Source: Chitinophaga pinensis (GTDB taxonomy: Bacteria > Bacteroidota > Bacteroidia > Flavobacteriales_D > Crocinitomicaceae). Taken from it: a stretch of 64,000 nucleotides of DNA. The notes below the pieces were generated by a model that was given only the letters and a program-made list of their open reading frames with translations, was not told where the DNA came from and searched no databases. The stretch covers positions 1-64,000 of the forward strand of contig CAMAZP010000004.1 of assembly GCA_945863605.1 (NCBI GenBank), written 5' to 3'. Of the stretch, positions 17,813 to 26,538 are shown piece after piece (the first letter of the stretch is position 1; each line of letters begins with the position of its first letter). Both the position numbers and the translations under genes were made by a program.

Positions 17813-18715
17813 ATGTCTAATTTCCGTTCGTTTTTGAAAATTATTCTTCCCTCTTTTTTGTTTGTTTACTACAGACGATACAAAAAGAAAAAAATAAAGG
17901 ACGAATTATTGATACAAAAAGAAAAAGGTCAAATATTGACTAAAGTGTCGCTAATTCAAAATCTTCAATCTATTGGAATTAAAAAAGGTGATTCGATATT
18001 AGTGCATTCGAGTTTGAGTAAAATGGGCTATCTCGAAAATGGACCAGATACCTTAATTGATGCCTTGTTAGAAGTAATTGGAGCAGAAGGAAACTTACTA
18101 ATGCCAAGCTCACCAAATGCGCTACTTCAATTAGATTATATAAAAAGTAACACCTTGTTTGATGTTCAAAATTCACCATCAAAATTAGGTGCAATTACTG
18201 AAGTTTTTAGGAAGAGAAATAGAGTGATTCGTAGTTTAAATGCCACAGAACCCGTTTGTGCGCTTGGCCCCGACGCTCATTTCCTTACAGAAGGTCATTT
18301 TAACGAATTAACTCCTTACACAAAAAAATCTCCCTTTTATCGCTTGACTGAGAAAAATGGAAAAATTCTATATATTGGTGTCACTTTAGCCAATGCAGGA
18401 ACAAGTTTACATTTGTTAGAGGATGCTGTAGATTTCAAATACCCCGTATATTTTTCTGAAGTTTTTGATTTTAAAATTAAAGACGCAACAGGAACTATTC
18501 ACGAGATTAAAACTAAAGTTCACAATCCAGAATATTCTAAAAAACGAAAGTGTGATGAATTATTACCACTATTTTTGGAAGAACAAGTTTGTTCAAAAGT
18601 TAAAATTGGTAATGCAGACTCTTATTTATTCGATTCCAAAAAAATGTTCGATTCAATGCTTAATAATTACTTAGAAAAGGGAATCACAATGTACACTCCA
18701 AATCCATCCAATTGA
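17813..18715 (+). CDS. AAC(3)-family N-acyltransferase
   Basis: A 300-residue protein of the aminoglycoside 3-N-acetyltransferase fold. It shows ILVHSSLSKMG near residue 62, a GNLLMPSS segment near 95, and TSLHLLEDAVDF near 200 with the conserved histidine. Although the family is named for antibiotic resistance, members in polysaccharide clusters acylate amino sugars. Here the gene begins a run of four genes with overlapping ends (deacetylase, FemAB-like, SDR), so a role in acylating a cell-surface amino sugar is more likely than drug resistance. The N terminus (30 residues) is hydrophobic then very basic, hinting at membrane association. Confidence 0.8.
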   Translation: MSNFRSFLKIILPSFLFVYYRRYKKKKIKDELLIQKEKGQILTKVSLIQNLQSIGIKKGDSILVHSSLSKMGYLENGPDTLIDALLEVIGAEGNLLMPSSPNALLQLDYIKSNTLFDVQNSPSKLGAITEVFRKRNRVIRSLNATEPVCALGPDAHFLTEGHFNELTPYTKKSPFYRLTEKNGKILYIGVTLANAGTSLHLLEDAVDFKYPVYFSEVFDFKIKDATGTIHEIKTKVHNPEYSKKRKCDELLPLFLEEQVCSKVKIGNADSYLFDSKKMFDSMLNNYLEKGITMYTPNPSN

Positions 18716-19683
18716 AAATAGCAATTACTTGGGATTACGAGTTTTTTTTTGGCGATCAAAGTGGTTCAGCTCAAAAATGCATGCTTGAACCTGGTGACAG
18801 ATTGCTTGAAATTGCACAAAAAAAAGGAGCAAAATTCACTTTTTTTGTAGATGCAGGAATGCTGGTTTTAGGTGAAAAAGAACCTTCTTTCAAACCAGAA
18901 TTAACTGAAATACAAAACCAAATTTCAAAATGGGACCAGCAAGGACACGAAACGGGATTGCACATTCATCCACATTGGGAAGATGCAATTTGGGAGAATA
19001 GATGGAAGTTTGATTTAAAACGCTATAAATTAGCCGATTTTGAGGATACGGAAGTTGAACAAATTTTCGACAACTACCTAGTGTCATTACAGCAATGGAG
19101 CAAAGAAAAAATTGTTTCTTATCGAGCAGGAGGTTGGTGTATTCAGCCTTTTGGTAAATTGAAACCCTCTTTTTTGAAACATCAACTGAAAATTGAAAGT
19201 TCCATTTTTAAAGGGGGAAAAAATACAACTTTACCCTATAATTATGATTTCACCAATGCACCAAAAAAGGAAAAGTGGTTTTTTGAAAATCACGAATGTG
19301 ATGAAGATAAAAACGGAACTTTTTTAGAAATCCCAATAGCTTCAAAAACATATTCACCATTATTTTTCTGGAAATTATTTGTTCTTGGTAGACTTTTTCC
19401 AAAACATCATAAATCAATTGGTAACGGAAGTCCTGCCAAAGGAGGAGGTTCTAAAAAAGATTTTTTAACCAAATTCAATCTGTTGTGTGTGAGTGCTGAT
19501 GGCTATTTTGTAACTGAAATAGAACGTGCAATTCAAGAGGCAGAAAAAAAAGGGTGGAATTCAATTGTAATAATTGGACATCCAAAAGCTTGTACTTTAT
19601 TTTCGCTCAATTATTTAGATAAATTAATCGCTAAACTTTCAAAAAAACACCAATTTGTATGTCTAAAGGATTTGGCGAAATAA
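18712..19683 (+). CDS. Polysaccharide deacetylase-family protein
   Basis: A 323-residue protein of the NodB-like deacetylase superfamily. The start codon is TTG in a TTGA overlap with the preceding stop; the catalytic-type motif ITWDYE (D8) begins within eight residues, so a later start is excluded and no ATG lies just upstream. The segment GHETGLHIHPHWED supplies H79, H84, H86 and H88 as possible metal ligands. There is no signal peptide, so the substrate is probably a cytoplasmic lipid-linked or nucleotide-linked amino sugar. The overlap on both sides points to coupled translation with its neighbours. Confidence 0.8.
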   Translation: MKIAITWDYEFFFGDQSGSAQKCMLEPGDRLLEIAQKKGAKFTFFVDAGMLVLGEKEPSFKPELTEIQNQISKWDQQGHETGLHIHPHWEDAIWENRWKFDLKRYKLADFEDTEVEQIFDNYLVSLQQWSKEKIVSYRAGGWCIQPFGKLKPSFLKHQLKIESSIFKGGKNTTLPYNYDFTNAPKKEKWFFENHECDEDKNGTFLEIPIASKTYSPLFFWKLFVLGRLFPKHHKSIGNGSPAKGGGSKKDFLTKFNLLCVSADGYFVTEIERAIQEAEKKGWNSIVIIGHPKACTLFSLNYLDKLIAKLSKKHQFVCLKDLAK

Positions 19684-20588
19684 AATTAATCAGTCGGGAA
19701 GAACTTCAAACAGATAAGTGGGAGGAAGTCATTGCCGATTCTGATAATTCAATTTTTTTATCCTTTTGGTACTTAGATGCAGTAATGCAAAATTGGAAAG
19801 CTTTTGTGTTAAATGATTACGAATTGGTTTTTCCGATTTTACCAGCACAAAAAATGGGGTTTAATTACGTTTTGCAACCTCTTTTTTTAAGGGCTTTTTC
19901 TGTTGAAGGGAAAAATAAAGACAAGAAATTGGAATTTCTAACTCAAATCCTTAAGAATTATTATTTTTTTGAAATGAATTTTGTGCAAGAAACAGCCGTT
20001 CCAATTGGAATTGATAGTAATGAATCTGTTTATCAATTCTTAGATTTTGAGAAAGAATATTTACAGACTTTTAAAAAATATGCTGAAAATACGCGTCGAA
20101 AACTAAAGGATTTTCAAAAATCAACTGCTGAGTTTATAGAAATTTCGGATGTTAATTTGTTGATAGATTTGTTTAAGAAAGAAAAGGGCAATCAATTTGC
20201 ACATTTGACAGCTGAATCCTACCAACGCTTGACGAAATTGATGACGAATGCCTTGACAAATAATTCAGGAATTATCAAAGCAATTTCGTTTGAAAATGAG
20301 TTAGTAGCAATTGGATTTTTTATTAAAAAAGGAAATCAACTTCTTTATTTAAAAGGAATCGTGACTAAATCAGGGAAGAAAATCGGTGCGATGCAAGCAC
20401 TTTTTGATAAGGTAATTCAAGAGAATCACGAATTTTGTATAGGTTTAGATTTTGGAGGTTCTTCCGATTCAGGATTGGCTAGTTTCAACAAAAAGTTCGG
20501 CGCTTGTGACCGAAATTACCTAATTTTGAAACAGAATAAATTACCCTGGCCTTTAAATAATGTGGTCAAAAGAAAACTTGGGATATGA
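19659..20588 (+). CDS. FemAB/GNAT-like acyltransferase
   Basis: A 309-residue protein that looks like a double-GNAT (FemAB-type) enzyme: FLSFWYLDAVMQNWKAF near the N terminus, an ENTRRKLKDFQ helix in the middle, then AIGFFIKKGNQLLYLKG and GLDFGGSSDSGLASFNKKFG in the C-terminal GNAT-like core. Related proteins transfer amino acids or acyl groups to peptidoglycan or polysaccharide precursors. Its ATG lies 25 bases inside the deacetylase gene and its stop overlaps the SDR start (ATGA), so it belongs to the four-gene cassette. Confidence 0.65.
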   Translation: MSKGFGEIKLISREELQTDKWEEVIADSDNSIFLSFWYLDAVMQNWKAFVLNDYELVFPILPAQKMGFNYVLQPLFLRAFSVEGKNKDKKLEFLTQILKNYYFFEMNFVQETAVPIGIDSNESVYQFLDFEKEYLQTFKKYAENTRRKLKDFQKSTAEFIEISDVNLLIDLFKKEKGNQFAHLTAESYQRLTKLMTNALTNNSGIIKAISFENELVAIGFFIKKGNQLLYLKGIVTKSGKKIGAMQALFDKVIQENHEFCIGLDFGGSSDSGLASFNKKFGACDRNYLILKQNKLPWPLNNVVKRKLGI

Positions 20589-21292
20589 GAAAAATTGTCT
20601 TGACTGGCGCTTCTGGAGGTTTAGGTTTAGTTATTGCCGAAAATTTATTGGATGAAGGTTATTTTGTACATCTGATTGGAAATAAGAACACTTCCAAATT
20701 GCAAGAGCTTCATTCTAAATTCCCTACAGCTTCTAAAGTGCATTCCGTAGATTTTTCAAAAATGAGTGATTTTGCACAACTAGTAAATGAAATTGGTCAA
20801 ATAGATGGATTGGTCCATGCTTTGGGAGTTTCAAGTGCTGGAATGAGTTGGAAAATTACTTCCGATGAATGGAATCGAGTGATGCATCTGAATTTAACAG
20901 TTCCTTTTCAATTGACGCAAGCTTTTACTCCTCAACTACGAGCAAATAAATTTGGAAGAATTATTTTCTTTTCATCTATCGTTGCTCAAAAAGGATTCAT
21001 TGGCACCTCGACTTATGCATCAAGTAAAAGTGCATTGATTGGTTTGACTCGAACGCTTTCCGTTGAATTGATTAACAGTGGAATAACCGTAAATTGCATT
21101 GCTCCAGGCTATATGGACAAGGGAATGATCGAAGAAGTAACTGATGAATACTTGAGGGAAATACTTGTATTAATTCCTTCAAAAAAGCTAGGAGATTCAA
21201 CAAATATAGCTCATACTGTTTCCTATTTACTTAATGAAAACGCAAGTTACGTAACTGGTCAAATAATTAATGTAAATGGAGGAATGAATTAG
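20585..21292 (+). CDS. SDR-family oxidoreductase, FabG-like
   Basis: A 235-residue short-chain dehydrogenase/reductase. The NAD(P)-binding motif is TGASGGLG (7-14), the catalytic tetrad includes S130/S131, Y144 and K148 (YASSK), and the C terminus has the NVNGGMN closing motif of 3-oxoacyl-ACP reductases. The sequence resembles FabG paralogues rather than the housekeeping enzyme, because it closes a cassette with an acyltransferase, a deacetylase and a FemAB-like protein. It may make a hydroxyacyl group or modify a sugar. Start ATG overlaps the previous stop by four bases. Confidence 0.85.
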   Translation: MRKIVLTGASGGLGLVIAENLLDEGYFVHLIGNKNTSKLQELHSKFPTASKVHSVDFSKMSDFAQLVNEIGQIDGLVHALGVSSAGMSWKITSDEWNRVMHLNLTVPFQLTQAFTPQLRANKFGRIIFFSSIVAQKGFIGTSTYASSKSALIGLTRTLSVELINSGITVNCIAPGYMDKGMIEEVTDEYLREILVLIPSKKLGDSTNIAHTVSYLLNENASYVTGQIINVNGGMN

Positions 21293-21337
21293 TTAATTAA
21301 TTAATTCTATTTCTATAAATGATCAGATTATTTATAA

Positions 21338-21862
21338 ATGAAAGTTCAAGAATTAATTTTGTATCATTACAAGTCACGAGATTTTATTAGTAAACATCGA
21401 TATTTTATTGAAAATCCCGAACTTTTAAATGAACTGATTGAAGTTGCAACCGGTAACTTGAATTATCCACTCCCAGAATATGCATCATGGTGGTTATTTC
21501 ATATTGCGAGAACAAATGCTATTGTTTTAAATCCATTTCATCAACAGTTAATTGATTGCGTTTTAAAAAACGAAAATGGAACTGTGTTGCGAAATTCACT
21601 AGGGGTTTTAAATGAGTTTCCTTTAATCGAATACAAAGAAGGATTACTATTGGACCGATTAATTCATTTACTAGTAGCTGAAAATTACAAAGTAGCAACC
21701 CAGGTTTACTCACTTTATCTGTTAGCATATTTTACGAAGAAATATCCTGAAATCAAACAAGAAGTTCTTGAAATAATCAAAATGAAAGCTGAAAAACCAC
21801 TTACACCTGCACTTAGAATAGGCGTTAAAAATTATTTAAAACATATAAAATCAATAAATTAA
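21338..21862 (+). CDS. Helical repeat-type protein of unknown function
   Basis: A 174-residue protein without signal peptide. It consists of paired helices (ENPELLNELIEVATG, then YASWWLFHIARTN, then LLDRLIHLLVAENYKVATQVYSLYLLAYF), an arrangement like HEAT/adaptin repeats. I do not recognise a family. It lies 45 bases after the SDR gene and could be the last gene of that operon, though no overlap supports this. Confidence 0.6.
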   Translation: MKVQELILYHYKSRDFISKHRYFIENPELLNELIEVATGNLNYPLPEYASWWLFHIARTNAIVLNPFHQQLIDCVLKNENGTVLRNSLGVLNEFPLIEYKEGLLLDRLIHLLVAENYKVATQVYSLYLLAYFTKKYPEIKQEVLEIIKMKAEKPLTPALRIGVKNYLKHIKSIN

Positions 21863-21916
21863 ATATTTTTTTTGTTAACTAACTTTGTTTATATTTAAGA
21901 CTTATTACTATTTCTT

Positions 21917-22483
21917 ATGTACCGACAGTTTTATCTCTTTTCAATTATTGCACTTGTTCTTAGTTCATGTAATAACGCTCAAAATTCTAATAAAGAAAAT
22001 TTAAATATTGAATTGGAAAAGCGTGAAGTTAAAAAACAAGAACCTCAAAAAGTTAAAAAACAACCAACTAAAAATGATTCTTTGAAAGTTAAAAATACTT
22101 TTTCGACAAATAAATTAAATAGAAATACTAAGTTTAAAAAAAATAATATTATTGAAATAACTGAAGACTCATTAAGTAAATTTGAGTTAGAGAAAAACAA
22201 TCAATTAATTCCAATAAAATGGAAAAATACCTATTCTAATGATAAAAAATGGATAGAATTATATGATTCTTCTAGAAGTTTCTTTATGAATGGTTGGAGA
22301 AATGAATTTAATGAACACCCATTAACACAAATAACGAAAGAAGAATTATTACTAGCTTACCGAAAACGAATGGAAAATATTTTCTATGAAACCCCTTCTT
22401 TTATAGAGTTTTGCGTTAATGAGTTGAAAGTTTCAGACGAGTTTTTAACTTTTTGCAAACAATGGGAGAAAAATATAAAGTAG
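21917..22483 (+). CDS. Lipoprotein of unknown function
   Basis: A 188-residue protein with a lipoprotein signal peptide; the lipobox is VLSSC with the cysteine near residue 18, followed by asparagine-rich sequence. A lysine/glutamate-rich linker (roughly 30-75) comes next, then a compact helical C-terminal domain with several tryptophans and aromatic residues. No family was recognised. It is probably anchored in a membrane facing the periplasm or cell surface. Confidence 0.65.
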   Translation: MYRQFYLFSIIALVLSSCNNAQNSNKENLNIELEKREVKKQEPQKVKKQPTKNDSLKVKNTFSTNKLNRNTKFKKNNIIEITEDSLSKFELEKNNQLIPIKWKNTYSNDKKWIELYDSSRSFFMNGWRNEFNEHPLTQITKEELLLAYRKRMENIFYETPSFIEFCVNELKVSDEFLTFCKQWEKNIK

Positions 22484-22531
22484 TGTTTTGTGATTATTTT
22501 TTAATATAAATAAATTTTTCATTCACTCATG

Positions 22532-22547
22532 TGTAACTTTTGTTACA
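22532..22547. promoter_or_regulatory. TGTAAC-N4-GTTACA palindrome (CRP/FNR-like operator)
   Basis: A perfect 6-base inverted repeat with a 4-base TTTT centre, ending 47 bases upstream of the ATG of the SoxB-like phosphoesterase. The architecture (two 5-6 base arms, 4-base spacer) is that of CRP/FNR-family operators. A near-identical site precedes the sqr pseudogene at 26488-26503. The binding protein is not in the window. Confidence 0.55.
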
Positions 22548-22594
22548 GCTTTACCATTTTTTAAACAACAACTTTACAATCCAAACAAAAAAAT

Positions 22595-24301
22595 ATGTCT
22601 GAAAACGATACTAAACGTCGCGATTTTATTAAGTCTCTTGGACTTGTAGGAATTGGTGCAGCATTGACAGGCCCATTGCTTGCGCTAAACGAAAACGTTA
22701 CAACCGATAAAGAGGAATCTAATGTATTACTTCCCGAGAAAACAACCAAAAAAGTCATCACGTTACTGCAAACTACTGATGTTCATTGTCAAATTCATCC
22801 GCACGATGAGTTGTTTTGGGAGAATAACAAATCTGTTTTCAGAAAGACAGGAGGTTATGCGTATATTTCAAGTTATTTGAAGCAATTACGCAAACAAAAT
22901 CCTAATTCTTATTTGATAGATACGGGTGATATGTTTCAAGGAAGTGAATTAAGTGTTAAAACAAATGGGAAAGCCTATGTTCCCATCTTGAATGCCTTGA
23001 ATTATGATTTATATCTACCTGGAAATTGGGAGGTAATTTATGGTAAAAAAGCGATGCAACAATTGATGGGAGCATTGCATGCACCTAAGATTTGTACAAA
23101 TATGTACCATGATTTAGGTGAAGGTAAAAAAGGAGAGTTGATTTTTCAACCTTACACAATTTGGAACGTTGAAGGAATAAAAATTGGATTTATCGGATAT
23201 ACTGATCCTCTAGTTCCGATTCGTCAAAGCCCAAATTATAGCAAAGGAATAATTTACACAAAACCAGAAGAAAACCTTGCTCATTACGTGGATGTTTTGC
23301 GCAACCAAGAACAGTGCGCTTATGTTATTATGATTGCTCATCTTGGTTTGTCGCAACAGATTGCATTAGCAAACATGCCTGAATGTGACGGTGTTGATTA
23401 TATTTTTGGTGGAGATACCCACGAACGTGTGCGCAAACCAATTGTTGCAAAATACGCCAAAGTGGTTGAACCTGGAGCTTTTGGTTCATTTATTGGAAAG
23501 CTTGATTTGACAATCGAAAATGGAAAAGTGGTTGCAGATGCATATGAATTATTAGAGGTAACAAGTTCTAAGTTTAAAGCAGATAAAGAAATGAATGCGT
23601 TATTATTGGAAAATGAAGCGACATTTAAAGCGGACATTGAAAAGATTATAGGCTACAGTAAAGCTCCTCTTTATCGTTATTTTGTGGTTGAAAACCCAAT
23701 TGACACTATGATTTTGGATGCTCTGCATTGGAAATTTCCAACGGTTGATATTGTGCTTTCGAATGGTTTCCGTTTTTGTCCACCACGAACTACACCTGAT
23801 ACAACCGGTAATATACCAATTACTAATGGATTTATCTATGATATGTTGCCAGTTGATAGCACCGTTAGAACAGCCAAAGTTACAGGTAAACAAATTTCTG
23901 AATGGCTAGAAAAAGAGTTGAATAATGTTTTTGCGAAGGATGCATCCAAACGTTTTGGAGGTTGGGTAATTAAATTTCAAGGAATGAAAGTTACTTTCAA
24001 TGCATTTGGAGAACAAGGGAAACGGGTTCAATCTGTTACTGTAAAGGGTGATAACTTAAAAATGGAAGAATATTATTCCATCCTTGCATGTGAACGAGAT
24101 GGTGACCCAACAGATATGCTTTGTCGAATTAAGGGAGTTTCAGATGCCAAAAACACGGACTCAACCTTACATAAAGTTATGATAGAATATTTGGCAAAAA
24201 ATTCTCCAGTTAATCCATTACCACAACAAAATGCAGTTATTTTAGATGGTCCTTCAACTTTGTTGTCGCAAGTTACAGGAGTTGATTATGAGTTTAGGTA
24301 A
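22595..24301 (+). CDS. Tat-exported metallophosphoesterase, SoxB/5'-nucleotidase family
   Basis: A 568-residue exported enzyme. The N terminus has a twin-arginine signal (KRRDFIKSLG followed by a hydrophobic stretch). The calcineurin-type metallophosphatase core has TDVHCQIHP, DTGDMFQG, LPGNWEVIYG and GGDTHERV; a C-terminal 5'-nucleotidase domain with LSNGFRFCPP and LPVDSTV follows. The GNWE block, in place of the GNHE of true 5'-nucleotidases, and the TDVHCQI opening are closer to SoxB, the manganese enzyme that hydrolyses SoxYZ-bound sulfate. No soxYZ or soxAX genes are in the window. A 5'-nucleotidase role is the alternative. Confidence 0.75.
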   Translation: MSENDTKRRDFIKSLGLVGIGAALTGPLLALNENVTTDKEESNVLLPEKTTKKVITLLQTTDVHCQIHPHDELFWENNKSVFRKTGGYAYISSYLKQLRKQNPNSYLIDTGDMFQGSELSVKTNGKAYVPILNALNYDLYLPGNWEVIYGKKAMQQLMGALHAPKICTNMYHDLGEGKKGELIFQPYTIWNVEGIKIGFIGYTDPLVPIRQSPNYSKGIIYTKPEENLAHYVDVLRNQEQCAYVIMIAHLGLSQQIALANMPECDGVDYIFGGDTHERVRKPIVAKYAKVVEPGAFGSFIGKLDLTIENGKVVADAYELLEVTSSKFKADKEMNALLLENEATFKADIEKIIGYSKAPLYRYFVVENPIDTMILDALHWKFPTVDIVLSNGFRFCPPRTTPDTTGNIPITNGFIYDMLPVDSTVRTAKVTGKQISEWLEKELNNVFAKDASKRFGGWVIKFQGMKVTFNAFGEQGKRVQSVTVKGDNLKMEEYYSILACERDGDPTDMLCRIKGVSDAKNTDSTLHKVMIEYLAKNSPVNPLPQQNAVILDGPSTLLSQVTGVDYEFR

Positions 24302-24446
24302 GCTATTTTAAGACCGTTGCAAAACCCATTTCTCGTTGTTAATCCATAAATCTAAGATCCTCATAAATAAGAGTTAACTCAGTTGTTAATTTTTAAAAGC
24401 CTCTATTAATGACTTTTGAAACTGTATTTTTTTTTAAAATATTAAA

Positions 24447-24479
24447 TCCCTACCTGAATCAAATCAAGTAGGGTTTTTT
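24447..24479. terminator. Bidirectional terminator between convergent genes
   Basis: CCCTACCTGA and TCAAGTAGGG pair with one mismatch around a short AT loop, followed by TTTTTT on the plus strand and preceded by A-rich sequence. It sits between the plus-strand phosphoesterase and the minus-strand DUF2892-like gene and could serve both. Confidence 0.75.
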
Positions 24480-24487
24480 AGTTTCAA

Positions 24488-24751
24488 CTATTTCACCTCT
24501 TCAAAAATCACCTCATCATCCAATTCTTTCGTGTTCGATTGTTTTGGTACTGCGCAATTTCTACTTCCAAAACAACCAACGTTTAATAGCGCCATCACCA
24601 TAAAAGTTCCACCCATCATCATTAGTAAAAATTCGCGCGATTGATAACCTTCATAAAGTATAAAAGCACCAAGAATAAATCTTGCACTTCGCATAAAATC
24701 CATTCTTTTTAAGTCTTGAATTGTCTTGTTTTTTATAGTTAAATAAGCCAT
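24488..24751 (-). CDS. Small membrane protein, DUF2892-like
   Basis: An 87-residue protein with two predicted membrane segments (RFILGAFILYEGY and LLMMMGGTFMVMALLNVGCF), followed by a short cytoplasmic or periplasmic tail with two cysteines (CFGSRNC) and an acidic end. Length and layout fit the DUF2892 family, whose members are often found with rhodanese and sulfide:quinone oxidoreductase genes. The broken sqr lies upstream on the same strand, 426 bases away, which agrees with a sulfur-related role. The function is not known. Confidence 0.65.
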   Translation of the reverse strand: MAYLTIKNKTIQDLKRMDFMRSARFILGAFILYEGYQSREFLLMMMGGTFMVMALLNVGCFGSRNCAVPKQSNTKELDDEVIFEEVK

Positions 24752-25177
24752 TTTTTCTGTTTTATTATTAATTTTTACTAATCCTATTCACAAACAAATT
24801 TATTGTAAAAATTTCCTGATATTAATAGTTCTGAGCTATTTCGGCCTTAAATTGCTAGGTTTTACCTTCGTTTTTGCTTGTGCGGTATTTCTTTAATCAA
24901 GCAAAAGGATTACAATTACGCTATCTCCTCACTAATATTTCCGTAAACACAATTTGCATACGATTTTACTTTTGTAATTAAATTATTGTTTAAAATCTCT
25001 AGGTATACAAGGGATCTCATTTTTTTATTTAATTTGAACATTCAATATTACCTTCATCTTTTACAATTCCAATTGTTTTAACTATTTGTATAGATTTTAT
25101 AATTCTAAATTGGCAAGCCAATTTTAATACTGTTTGTGTACCCATCAAATTTCAGATTCTAAAATTGAATAATCATT
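24752..25177. other. 426-base intergenic region, no gene found
   Basis: No credible reading frame is present. The only structure noticed is a perfect 9-base inverted repeat, TTTTGCTTG (24872-24880) with CAAGCAAAA (24898-24906), around a 17-base loop. It could be decayed sequence of the adjacent sqr locus, but no residual protein similarity was recognised. Confidence 0.5.
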
Positions 25178-26436
25178 TTAAATATCAATTCCTTTCATCA
25201 TTTTGTTCCAATATAAATAAGGAAGCATGTATTTTTTAAGTATCCATAATCGCCAATGTTCCTTCGAACTATCCTTGATTAATAACTGTTTCAATTTTGG
25301 ATCCGGCGTAAATTTACTTGCATAATCAAATTCAGCTAACACCATTTTACCGTAACCTGTTACTAAAGGGCAAGAAGAATAGCCATTATAGGTTTTTTCT
25401 GAAATAGTATTGTTTTTCAAAAGTTATTCAATATGTTCAACGATAATTGGAACTTGTTTACGGATTGCTGCTCCAGTTTTTGCCGTTGGAAGTCCTGCAA
25501 CATCGCCAATTCCAAAGATATTTTTGTATTTTAAGTGTTGTAATGTTTGAATATCTACATCTAACCATCCTGCTTCATTTACTAAAGTTGAATTTTTCAC
25601 AAATGCAGGTGCTTCTTGTGGTGGAGCTAAATGAAGAAAATCAAATGGCATTTCAATATTGGAGGTTCCAGAAATCACTTCACCAATGCTTTCATCTGCG
25701 TTAATTATACATTTATTTTCGCTCGGCTCTAGACTTTTAAAAGTGATTATTTTTTTGTCGGCATCTATTTTTATTGGCGTATAACTTGGTTTAAATTTAA
25801 TACCATAACGATTGATAACTTCCATTAAGAGGTTGTTCGTATTTCAGCTACCCCAAAAATTACAGTTCCTGGAGTTGCGAAAACAATATTTGTTGGTTTT
25901 GTAAAGGTTTTATTTTTTAGGTAATCAGCTGCTAAATAGGCAATTTTCTGAGGTGCACCACCACATTTTATAGGTGTTGAAGGTTGTGTGAAAATTGCAT
26001 TCCCACCTTTAAATTCTTGAAGTTTTTTCCAGGTAAATTCCGGGTCGATGTAATTACTACAAACAACCCCTTTTTCAACGGCATCACGTAAGCCTTCAAT
26101 TAAATCGAGATTATTTACTAATCCAGGAGATAATATTAGATAATCATAGGTGATTTTTCCTGATTTTTGAGTTTCTAGCGCATTTTCATCTGGATGTAAT
26201 TCACTAACAAAATCTTTTATCCATTTAGCTCCAGCAGGAATGAGAGAGGCTGTAGTTCTTTTTGTTTTGTCCATATTATAAGCACCTGCACCAACTAAAG
26301 TAAATGCTGGGTGATAATAGTGCATTTCTGCAGGATCTATGATTGCGATGTTTAGTTTGCTATTTTTCTTAATAAGTTGTGCCTCGGTCATAATTCCACC
26401 TGTTCCAGCTCCGACAATAACGATTTGATAATGCAT
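25178..26436 (-). pseudogene. Sulfide:quinone oxidoreductase (SQOR type), two disabling lesions
   Basis: Three fragments make one sulfide:quinone oxidoreductase of about 420 residues. Residues 1-200 (26436-25828) have GAGTGGI and the redox cysteine in TPIKCGGAPQKI. At about 25840 a single base appears lost: restoring one T turns the end into GVAEYTNNLLMEVINRYGI, which joins the next fragment (25825-25427). In the same frame a TAA at 25426-25424 then interrupts; beyond it, YNGYSSCPLVTGYGKM and LPYLYWNKMMKG match the C terminus of mitochondrial-type SQOR, including the second redox cysteine. The two cysteines are thus on separate fragments and no active enzyme is expected. A CRP/FNR-like palindrome lies upstream. 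Confidence 0.85.
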
Positions 26437-26487
26437 AGTAAAGTATTTTAATTTGTGATAAAGTTAAAATACTGTATCGTGGCAAAA

Positions 26488-26503
26488 TGTAACAAAGGTT
26501 ACT
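26488..26503. promoter_or_regulatory. TGTAAC-N4-GTTACT near-palindrome upstream of sqr
   Basis: TGTAAC, AAAG, GTTACT: five of six bases in the arms are inverted copies, with the same 4-base spacing as the perfect site at 22532-22547. It lies 52-67 bases upstream of the sqr start, a normal position for a CRP/FNR-family operator. Confidence 0.5.
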
Positions 26504-26538
26504 AATGATTATTTTAGTTGTTCTTTATTAGTTTCGAA

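Noticed and set aside
17813-18715. Aminoglycoside resistance gene
   Set aside because: The family match is real but the neighbours are sugar- and acyl-modifying genes; resistance is not supported.
25178-25825. Two small genes of 80 and 133 residues
   Set aside because: They continue the sqr protein in frame or after a one-base shift, so they are fragments and not separate genes.
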